A DNA stretch of 21,474 bases from assembly GCA_946479255.1 (NCBI GenBank), contig CAMLFK010000059.1, positions 1 to 21,474 on the forward strand. Direction: 5' to 3'. The position numbers and the translations under genes are program-made. This document shows, one piece after another, positions 15,105-21,474 of this stretch. This DNA comes from an uncultured Oxalobacteraceae bacterium (GTDB lineage: Bacteria > Pseudomonadota > Gammaproteobacteria > Burkholderiales > Burkholderiaceae). The notes under the pieces were generated by a model. It was not told where the DNA came from and did no database searches. It worked only from the letters and a program-made list of their open reading frames with translations. Positions within the stretch are counted from its first letter, which is position 1. Each line of letters starts with the position of its first letter.

Positions 15105-17492
15105 CGTCCGCGAGAAGGCCGTCGCCATCGGAACGGCTCCATTGCAGAAAGTACGGATTTGACAAGCTCACGAAAAGTGCTGGTCCGCGGCATGATCATC
15201 CTGTTCCTGGTGGCGCTGCTGTCCGGGCTGGGCCTGCTCGGCTACTTCTTCAGCGCGATCTACCCCAATGTGCCGCCGATCGACGCGGTCACCGATTACC
15301 GCCCCAAGATCCCGCTGCGTATTTACACCGCCGACAAGGTGCTGATCGGTGAATTCGGCGAGGAACACCGCGACTTCGTCAAGATCGCCGAGGTGCCCGA
15401 CCTGATGAAGAAAGCCATCCTTGCCATCGAAGACACGCGCTTCTACGAGCATGGCGGGATCGACTGGATTCGTGGCCTGGCTGCCGTGCGCGCCAACCTG
15501 GGCGGCGGCTATCGCCAGGGCGCCTCCACCATCACCATGCAGGTGGCGCGCAACTTCTTCCTCACGCGCGACAAGAAGCTGGCCCGAAAAGCCAATGAGA
15601 TCGCCCTGTCCTACAAGATCGAGGCGGCGCTCACCAAAGACCAGATCCTCGAACTGTACATCAACCAGATCTTCCTGGGACGCCGGTCCTACGGCTTCGG
15701 GAGCGCCGCGCGCGCCTACTTCGGCAAACCCCTGGGCGAGCTGTCCATCGCCGAGATGGCCATGCTGGCCGGCGTGCCGCAAGACCCGGTGCGCCACAAC
15801 CCGGCGATCAACCCCAAACGCGCCAAGCAGCGGCAACTTGCGGTGCTGCGGCGCATGCGCGACGTCGGCTTTATCACCGAGGCGCAGTACACCCAAGCGG
15901 TGGATGAGCCGATCCGCATCAGCGAAAAGCGCCAGGACTTCGGCACCCATGCCGAGTACGCGGCCGAGCTGGCGCGCCAGGCCGTGGTGGAACAGTACAA
16001 GGATGAGGCCTACACCGCCGGCATCAGCGTCATCACCACCATCCTCAAGGCCGAGCAGGATGCGGCGTACGAATCGGTGCGCCGCAATGTGCTGGTCTAC
16101 GATCAGCGGCACGGCTACCGGGGCCCGGAAAAATTCCTCACGCTGCCGGACGACGAGGCCGAGCGCTCCGAACTGATCGCCCAGGAATTGCGCCGGCGCC
16201 CGGTGAGCGACGGCCTGGTGCCGGTGATGGTGCTCGACGCCTCACCCAAGCGGGTTCAGGTCGAAACGCTGGACGGCGACCGCATCGACATCGGGCCGGC
16301 CGGGCTCAAGCTGGCCGCTGCCGGGCTGGCCGCCAACGCCCGCGACGCCTTGCGCGTGCGGCGCGGCGCCATCGTACGGATCGTGAACACCGCCACAAAT
16401 AAAGTCGACGCCGGCCCCAAGGAAGAGTGGGCGATCGTCCAGGTCCCGCTGGTGGCGGCCGCCTTCGTCGCGCTCGACGTCAAGACCGGCGGCTACCATG
16501 CGCTGGTGGGCGGCTTCGACTACAACCTGCAAAAGTACAACCACGTCACCCAGGCGCTACGCCAGCCCGGGTCGGCGATGAAGCCTTTCATCTACTCGGC
16601 TGCGCTGGAAAAGGGTTACTTCCCGGCGACCCGCATCGCCGACGTCCCGCTCGACATGCCGGGCGAGAACGCCGGCGAGACCTGGTCGCCGCAGAACGAC
16701 GACGGCGTCTTCGATGGCGAGGTGACGATGCGCGTGGCCCTGGCCAAGTCCAAGAACGTGCCCTCGGTGCGCATCCTGCGCGCCATCGGCGTGGACTATG
16801 GCCACGAGTTCATCGGCAAGTTCGGCTTCGAGCTGGCGCGCCATCCCAAGAACCTGACGCTCACGCTCGGCACCGGCGCGGTCACCCCGCTGCAGCTGGC
16901 CGGCGCGTACGCGGTGTTCGCCAACGGCGGCTACCAGGTCAAGCCCTATTTGATCGACAAGATCCTTGACGGCGAGGGCAAGGTACTGTTTGAAGCCAAG
17001 CCGCCAGCGCAGGATGAGAGTTCGCGCGTGATCGACCAGCGCAATGCCTTCATCGTCGACAGCATGCTGCACGACGTGGTCGTCTACGGCACCGGCGCCG
17101 CAGCCACCAAGGTGCTCGGGCGCGACGACATCGCCGGCAAGACCGGCACCACCAGCGACGCCGTGGATGGCTGGTTCGCCGGCTATGGCGGCGGCGTGGT
17201 CGCGGTGGCCTGGATGGGCTACGATGAGCCGAAGTCGCTGGGCGGACGCGAATTCGGCGCCACCCTCTCGCTGCCGATCTGGAACGACTACATGAAGGCC
17301 GCGCTCAAGCGCCATCCGATCGTGGAGCGCGAAGTGCCCGAAGGCGTGATGCGCGACGGCGACGACTGGATTTATGGTGAATACGCCGGTACCACCGAGT
17401 TCAAGGGTATCGATATCGAGGAAGTGCCGGCTGCGCCAGCCGAGCCGGTACAGCCTGCGGAACCGGAGACTGTGCAGCCGGCCGAACAATAA
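15093..17492 (+). CDS. mrcA: Penicillin-binding protein 1A (bifunctional transglycosylase/transpeptidase)
   Basis: This 799-residue class A PBP polymerises and cross-links peptidoglycan in the periplasm. After a cytoplasmic tail and one TM helix (about 34-54) comes the GT51 transglycosylase domain. It has AIEDTRFYEH, with catalytic Glu113, then GASTITMQVARNFFL and a second acidic cluster around KDQILELYINQIFLGR. An OB-like insert (about 300-430) typical of PBP1A follows. The transpeptidase has SxxK as SAMK (Ser494), SxN as SKN (553-555) and KTGTT (683-687). The tail is Pro/Ala/Glu-rich with a repeated VQPAE. The start is uncertain: ATG 15093 is given, but a promoter-like TATAAT overlaps it, so TTG 15159 or ATG 15192 may be real. 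It heads an operon with the HDOD gene 15 bp downstream. Confidence 0.95.
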   Translation: MDYNRPREGRRHRNGSIAESTDLTSSRKVLVRGMIILFLVALLSGLGLLGYFFSAIYPNVPPIDAVTDYRPKIPLRIYTADKVLIGEFGEEHRDFVKIAEVPDLMKKAILAIEDTRFYEHGGIDWIRGLAAVRANLGGGYRQGASTITMQVARNFFLTRDKKLARKANEIALSYKIEAALTKDQILELYINQIFLGRRSYGFGSAARAYFGKPLGELSIAEMAMLAGVPQDPVRHNPAINPKRAKQRQLAVLRRMRDVGFITEAQYTQAVDEPIRISEKRQDFGTHAEYAAELARQAVVEQYKDEAYTAGISVITTILKAEQDAAYESVRRNVLVYDQRHGYRGPEKFLTLPDDEAERSELIAQELRRRPVSDGLVPVMVLDASPKRVQVETLDGDRIDIGPAGLKLAAAGLAANARDALRVRRGAIVRIVNTATNKVDAGPKEEWAIVQVPLVAAAFVALDVKTGGYHALVGGFDYNLQKYNHVTQALRQPGSAMKPFIYSAALEKGYFPATRIADVPLDMPGENAGETWSPQNDDGVFDGEVTMRVALAKSKNVPSVRILRAIGVDYGHEFIGKFGFELARHPKNLTLTLGTGAVTPLQLAGAYAVFANGGYQVKPYLIDKILDGEGKVLFEAKPPAQDESSRVIDQRNAFIVDSMLHDVVVYGTGAAATKVLGRDDIAGKTGTTSDAVDGWFAGYGGGVVAVAWMGYDEPKSLGGREFGATLSLPIWNDYMKAALKRHPIVEREVPEGVMRDGDDWIYGEYAGTTEFKGIDIEEVPAAPAEPVQPAEPETVQPAEQ

Positions 17493-17507
17493 CGTCGCGA
17501 GGCAAAC

Positions 17508-18500
17508 ATGAGAAACTGGTTATCACGGCTGTTCGGCGGCGCTACGGCGCAAGTGGAGGCCGAGCCGGCAGCGGTTCCCGCGGCACCCACCCAGGCTACG
17601 CTTGCAGCCTCTGACAAGCCGCCCAGCGGCGCCGACATCGACGCGGCCTTCTTCCGCTGGCTCGCCGGCACGCCGGACGCGGCGCCGCAGCCGCGCATCG
17701 AGACCTTGATCCTGGACGAACTGGCGCGCCTGGCCGCCTCCCCGGACGCCGGTGCCAACCTGGTGCCGCGCGTGCCTGCCGTGATTCCCCAGCTGTTGCG
17801 CAGCCTGCGCGACGACAGCGTCACCGGTGCCGACCTGGCACGGCAACTGGCGCAGGACGTGGTGCTGGTGGCCGAAGTGATCCGCGAAGCCAACAGCCCG
17901 TATTACCGGCCGGCGGCACCGGTCAAGACCATCGAGGGCGCGGTCATGCTGCTTGGGCAGAACGGCATGCGCATGCTGCTCGCGCGCGTGTCGTTCCGGC
18001 CCATCATCACCATGCAGAGCGGGCAGTTCGCGCGCCAGCTGGCGCCGCAGATCTGGCGCCAGTCCGAACTGTGCGCGCTGGCGGCCAGCGTGCTGGCCCC
18101 GAAAATCGGCGCCAACCCCTTCGAGGCCTACCTGGCCGGGCTGATGGAAAACGTCGGCATGATGGTCGCCCTGCGCCTGATCGACCAGATGCACTCCGAT
18201 GCCGCCCTGCCCCAGTCCGACCAGTTCTGCGCGGCCCTGTACGCTAGAACCCGCGAACTGTCGTCCAAGATCGCCGCCATCTGGGACTTCCCTGCTACAG
18301 TGACGGCCGCAATCGCCGACTCCGGCGGGCAGGCCCGCACTCCGGTGGCTGTAACGCTGGCGCAGAGCGACCGGATCAGCAAACTGCGCATGCTGGTCGA
18401 CGGCGGCCCGCTGGACGCGGACGACGCTTTTGTTACCGCCAGCCTGGGTGACGAGGCGGCGCGCATGTGCTTCTACAAACTCAAGATCGAGGAAGACTGA
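17508..18500 (+). CDS. HDOD domain protein
   Basis: This 330-residue cytoplasmic protein has an N-terminal Ala/Pro-rich low-complexity stretch (about 12-42) and an HDOD domain (about 85-290). The domain opens VPRVPAVIPQLLRSL, then DLARQLAQDVVLVAEVIREANSPYY and TIEGAVMLLGQNGMRMLL, the usual HDOD signature. HDOD proteins resemble HD hydrolases but normally lack the metal-binding His-Asp pair; I see no HD doublet at the equivalent place, so a regulatory or scaffold role is likely. Members are often tied to c-di-GMP, motility or stress signalling. A GAGG site precedes the ATG, 15 bp after the PBP1A stop. The stop TGA shares its A with the ATG of the next gene, so the two are translationally coupled. 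Confidence 0.88.
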   Translation: MRNWLSRLFGGATAQVEAEPAAVPAAPTQATLAASDKPPSGADIDAAFFRWLAGTPDAAPQPRIETLILDELARLAASPDAGANLVPRVPAVIPQLLRSLRDDSVTGADLARQLAQDVVLVAEVIREANSPYYRPAAPVKTIEGAVMLLGQNGMRMLLARVSFRPIITMQSGQFARQLAPQIWRQSELCALAASVLAPKIGANPFEAYLAGLMENVGMMVALRLIDQMHSDAALPQSDQFCAALYARTRELSSKIAAIWDFPATVTAAIADSGGQARTPVAVTLAQSDRISKLRMLVDGGPLDADDAFVTASLGDEAARMCFYKLKIEED

Positions 18501-19444
18501 TGGCGTTTCAGATTGAGCACAAGCTGGTGATCGGGATCGCGTCGAGCGCACTGTTCGACCTGACCGCCTCGCACCAGGTGTACCTGGACAGCGGCCCTGA
18601 CGAGTACCGCAACTACCAGGAGCAGAATCTGGACGTGATACTCGAGAAGGGCGTGGCCTTTCCCTTCATTCGCCGCTTCCTCAATATTAACAAGTACTTC
18701 CCCAAGCAGTCGCCGGTTGAAGTGGTGCTGTTCTCGCGTAATTCGCCCGAGACCGGGCTGCGCGTGATGCGCTCGATCGCCCACTATGGCCTGGACATCT
18801 CGCGAGCGGCCTTCATGACCGGGAAGTCGCCTTATACCTACCTGCCGGCGTTTAACGCGGCGCTGTTTTTGAGCGCGAACGAAGAGGACGTCCAGAGCGC
18901 GATCGCGGCCAACTACCCGGCCGGCCTGGTGCTGCCGTCCAAAATCGCCGACGATGAGGGCGACGCCGAGCTGCGTGTCGCCTTCGACTTCGATGGGGTG
19001 CTTGCGGACGATGAATCGGAGACTGTCTTCAAGCGCAACAACAGCGTCGACGAGTTTCATGCGCATGAGACCGAGCGGGTCGCCATTCCACACCAGCCAG
19101 GCCCGCTGGCGGACATGTTCCAGAAGCTGGCGGTCATGCAGCGCTTGGAGGAGCGGGCTGCGCGCCGTGATCCCGCCTACAAGAAGATCCTCAGGATCGC
19201 CATCATCACGGCGCGCAATGCGCCCTCGCACGAGCGGGTGGTGACGACGCTCAAGAGCTGGGGTGTGTCGGCCAACGAGACCTTCTTCCTGGGCGGGATG
19301 GACAAGGCAAGGGTGCTGTCGGTATTCAGGCCGCACATCTTCTTTGACGATCAGCTCACCCACTTGCAATCGACCCCGGGCGGGACGATACCGATGGTCC
19401 ATGTGCCGTTTGGGATTGCGAACCGGCGGCATCAGCCGGTTTAG
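18500..19444 (+). CDS. 5'-nucleotidase, cytosolic cN-I-like (PF06189 type)
   Basis: This 314-residue protein matches the 5'-nucleotidase family related to eukaryotic cytosolic 5'-nucleotidase I, which removes phosphate from nucleoside 5'-monophosphates. The HAD-type nucleophile motif is FDFDGVLADDESE (162-174), with Asp163 and Asp165. The family-typical opening IGIASSALFDL (11-21), VVLFSRNSPETGLRVM (75-90), a later ITARNAP (236-242) and FFDDQ (281-285) supply the remaining motif elements. ATG 18500 overlaps the HDOD stop (TGATG) and is preferred to a non-ATG start 33 bp upstream. A ribosome site (GAGGAAG) lies inside the end of the HDOD gene. It is the last gene of the PBP1A operon, followed by a REP-like palindrome. 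Substrate preference (AMP, IMP or pyrimidine nucleotides) is unknown. Confidence 0.9.
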   Translation: MAFQIEHKLVIGIASSALFDLTASHQVYLDSGPDEYRNYQEQNLDVILEKGVAFPFIRRFLNINKYFPKQSPVEVVLFSRNSPETGLRVMRSIAHYGLDISRAAFMTGKSPYTYLPAFNAALFLSANEEDVQSAIAANYPAGLVLPSKIADDEGDAELRVAFDFDGVLADDESETVFKRNNSVDEFHAHETERVAIPHQPGPLADMFQKLAVMQRLEERAARRDPAYKKILRIAIITARNAPSHERVVTTLKSWGVSANETFFLGGMDKARVLSVFRPHIFFDDQLTHLQSTPGGTIPMVHVPFGIANRRHQPV

Positions 19445-19460
19445 CCAGCCCGCCCACCGC

Positions 19461-19488
19461 CGTCGTCCCCGCCTGCGCGGGGACGACG
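19461..19488. repeat. REP-like perfect palindrome between the 5'-nucleotidase gene and mfd
   Basis: CGTCGTCCCCGC (19461-19472) and GCGGGGACGACG (19477-19488) form a perfect 12-bp stem with loop CTGC. The GTC-x-x-CCCCGC...GCGGGG core resembles the dispersed intergenic palindromes common in proteobacterial genomes. A stem this strong directly after an operon may also act as a terminator or mRNA 3' stabiliser, although only TTCTTG rather than a T run follows. Copy number cannot be judged from one window. Confidence 0.6.
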
Positions 19489-19506
19489 TTCTTGCCCCCG
19501 CTACGC

Positions 19507-19512
19507 TATAAT
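19507..19512 (+). promoter_or_regulatory. mfd: -10 element upstream of mfd
   Basis: A perfect TATAAT lies 35 bp before the mfd start. The expected -35 position (about 19484-19490) falls within and just past the right arm of the REP-like palindrome and has no good TTGACA match. It is a plausible but weak promoter. Confidence 0.4.
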
Positions 19513-19547
19513 CCAAGCTTAAATCCGACCACAGCTGCACCCCTTCG

Positions 19548-21474
19548 ATGCCCTTCGATTTAAAGAAAAACCTTCCCAAGCCAGGTCAACGATTCGCGCT
19601 TCCGGCCTTGTACGGCTCTTCCGACGCCTACGCGCTGGCGGTGGCTGCGCTCGAACTCAAATCCGCCAAGCGCATGCTGACGGTCATCACGGCCAACGCC
19701 AGCGACGCCCAGCGTCTGCGCGACGAGATCCCGTGGTTCAGCGACGGCAAACTCGCCTGCCACCTGTTGCCGGATTGGGAAACCCTGCCGTACGACGCTT
19801 TTTCACCGCACCAGGACCTGGTCTCGGAGCGCCTGGCCACCCTGCACGAAATCCAGAGCGGCCAGTGCGACGTGCTGATCGTGCCGGCCACGACCGCTCT
19901 GGTGCGCCTGGCCCCGCCGTCATTCCTGGCCGGGTACACCTTTTTCTTCAAGCAGGGCGAAAAGCTCGACGAAGCGCGCCTCAAGGCGCAGCTGACCCTG
20001 GCCGGCTATACCCACAACTCGCAGGTGATGTCGCCCGGCGAGTACTCGGTGCGCGGCGGCCTGATCGACCTGTTCCCCATGGGCTCGGCCCTGCCGTACC
20101 GGCTCGACCTGTTCGGCGACGAGATCGAAACCATCCGCACCTTCGACGCCGACACCCAGCGGTCCTTGTACCCGGTACGCGAAGTACGCTTGCTGCCGGG
20201 CCGCGAATTCCCGATGGACGAGGCGGCCCGCACCACCTTCCGCAGCCGCTGGCGCGAGCGCTTCGAGGGCGACCCGTCGCGCTCCGTGGTCTACAAGGAC
20301 ATCAGCAGCGGCATCGCCTCGGCCGGTATCGAGTACTACCTGCCGCTGTTCTTCGAGCAGACCGCGACCCTGTTCGACTATCTGCCGAGCGACCCGAGCC
20401 TGGCCCTGGTGGGCGATATCGACGCGGCCATCAAGCGCTTCTGGCTCGACACCGATTCGCGCTTCCGCTTCTTGAAGAGCGACCGTGACCGCCCCATCCT
20501 GGCCCCCGACGAGCTGTTCCTGTCGGACGAGCAGTTCTTCGCGCTGGCCAAGCCAATGGCGCGCTGGAGCATCGCCAAGGATGCCGAAGGCGAACCGTCC
20601 GAACTGTCCGCGCCGATCCCCAACATCGCCGTCAACCGCCGCATCGAGGACCCGCTGACCAATCTGCGCGCCTTCCTTCTGCTGAGCGACAAGCGTGTGA
20701 TGATCTGCGCCGACTCCAACGGCCGCCGCGAAACGCTGCAGCAGTACTTCAGCGAGTACGGCCTGTCGCCTGTGCCGGTCGAGGGCTTCGAAGGCTTTCT
20801 CAAGGCGAGCGTGCCGCTGGCCCTCGGCGTGGCCCCGCTGCAGACCGGCTTCGAGCTGTTCTCCGCCGGCGCAGAGGACCTGATCTTCATCACCGAGACC
20901 GAACTGTATGCGGGTTCGGGCCGGCGTGCCGGCAAAAAGAAGCAGGAGAGCGTCACCCAGGTCGAGTCGATGGTGCGCGACCTGTCGGAGCTGAAGATCG
21001 GCGACCCGGTGGTGCACATCAACCATGGCATCGGGCGCTACATGGGCCTGACTAGCATGGACCTGGGCGAAGGCGAAACCGAATTCCTGCACCTTGAATA
21101 CGCCAAGGAGACCAAGCTGTATGTACCGGTCTCGCAGCTGCACGTGATTTCGCGCTACTCCGGCGCCTCGCCGGAAGACGCGCCGCTGCATTCTCTCGGC
21201 TCGGGCCAGTGGGACAAGGCCAAGCGCAAGGCCGCCGAGCAGGTGCGCGACACCGCCGCCGAGCTGCTCAACCTGTACGCGCGGCGCGCGCTGCGCCAGG
21301 GCCACGCTTTCGAATACTCGGCGCACGATTACCAGAACTTCGCCGAAAGCTTCGGCTTCGAGGAGACGCCCGACCAGGCCGAGGCGATCAACAACGTCAT
21401 CCGCGACATGACCTCGGGTAAGCCGATGGACCGGCTGGTGTGCGGCGACGTCGGCTTCGGCAAGACCGAGGTGG
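19548..21474 (+). CDS. mfd: Transcription-repair coupling factor Mfd (3' partial)
   Basis: The window holds the first 642 codons (family length about 1150). Mfd removes RNA polymerase stalled at DNA damage and recruits UvrA. The start reads MPFDLKKNLPKPGQRFALPAL. The N-terminal UvrB-homology region contains DWETLPYDAFSPHQDLVSERL (about 80-100, given with the next motif by position) and GEYSVRGGLIDLFPMGSALPYRLDLFGDE near 164-192, both nearly matching E. coli Mfd. The RNA-polymerase-interacting (CarD-like) domain begins GDPVVHINHGIGRYMG at 485. The translocase domain begins before the window end, with Walker A CGDVGFGKTEV (632-642). The frame is open to the last base. The ATG is chosen by homology with the family start; no strong ribosome site precedes it. 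Confidence 0.96.
   Translation, partial: MPFDLKKNLPKPGQRFALPALYGSSDAYALAVAALELKSAKRMLTVITANASDAQRLRDEIPWFSDGKLACHLLPDWETLPYDAFSPHQDLVSERLATLHEIQSGQCDVLIVPATTALVRLAPPSFLAGYTFFFKQGEKLDEARLKAQLTLAGYTHNSQVMSPGEYSVRGGLIDLFPMGSALPYRLDLFGDEIETIRTFDADTQRSLYPVREVRLLPGREFPMDEAARTTFRSRWRERFEGDPSRSVVYKDISSGIASAGIEYYLPLFFEQTATLFDYLPSDPSLALVGDIDAAIKRFWLDTDSRFRFLKSDRDRPILAPDELFLSDEQFFALAKPMARWSIAKDAEGEPSELSAPIPNIAVNRRIEDPLTNLRAFLLLSDKRVMICADSNGRRETLQQYFSEYGLSPVPVEGFEGFLKASVPLALGVAPLQTGFELFSAGAEDLIFITETELYAGSGRRAGKKKQESVTQVESMVRDLSELKIGDPVVHINHGIGRYMGLTSMDLGEGETEFLHLEYAKETKLYVPVSQLHVISRYSGASPEDAPLHSLGSGQWDKAKRKAAEQVRDTAAELLNLYARRALRQGHAFEYSAHDYQNFAESFGFEETPDQAEAINNVIRDMTSGKPMDRLVCGDVGFGKTEV

Noticed and set aside
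19920..21326. Long minus-strand frame opposite mfd
   Set aside because: The plus-strand Mfd sequence is conserved throughout, and the antisense frame has no protein-like features.
1..21474. CRISPR array, tRNA/rRNA genes, insertion sequence or prophage
   Set aside because: No regularly spaced repeats, no cloverleaf-like sequence and no transposase, integrase or phage protein could be found in reading the window.
1..21474. A new defence or toxin-antitoxin system
   Set aside because: Every long coding frame belongs to a familiar metabolic, transport, regulatory or housekeeping family, and no neighbouring pair has defence-like features.

Overview
The window is a GC-rich (roughly 60-65% by eye) bacterial chromosome segment with tightly packed genes. 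The composition, the short Shine-Dalgarno spacings and the character of Mfd, PBP1A and PpnN suggest a betaproteobacterium, probably of the Oxalobacteraceae (Massilia/Duganella-like). That assignment is inference from protein character, because no rRNA or other marker lies here. No tRNA, rRNA, CRISPR array, insertion sequence or phage gene was seen.

Layout. (1) 1-4108, + strand: the end of a carbohydrate-uptake operon. It holds an RbsC-type permease (5' truncated by the window), an RbsB-type binding protein, a TIM-barrel sugar isomerase/epimerase and a Gfo/Idh/MocA dehydrogenase; the last two overlap by 4 nt. The substrate is unknown. (2) 4105-6004: a saccharopine-dehydrogenase-like NAD(P)-binding protein, followed on the same strand by a tiny frameshifted reading frame, and a divergent TetR regulator. 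The shared intergenic region has two near-identical palindromes, very likely the TetR operators. (3) 6069-9028, - strand: a membrane diguanylate cyclase with a periplasmic sensor domain, and the nucleotide nucleosidase PpnN. (4) 9286-15025: a POT-family peptide transporter, a GcvA-like LysR regulator, a divergent NAD-dependent epimerase-like protein and an OPT-family oligopeptide transporter. (5) 15093-19444, + strand: penicillin-binding protein 1A, an HDOD-domain protein and a 5'-nucleotidase, apparently one operon. (6) 19461-19488: a perfect REP-like palindrome. After it comes mfd (transcription-repair coupling factor), cut by the window end just after its Walker A motif.

How the genes fit together. 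Region 1 is an import-and-oxidise catabolic module. Region 2 is a self-contained TetR-controlled unit. Region 4 clusters two unrelated classes of peptide importer around a LysR regulator. Regions 5-6 are housekeeping cell-wall and DNA-repair functions. Most of the window is ordinary chromosome and I see no convincing new defence or mobile system. The least explained parts are the sugar module's substrate, the frameshifted small gene, the TetR operator pair, the cyclase's sensor domain and the PBP1A/HDOD/nucleotidase coupling.
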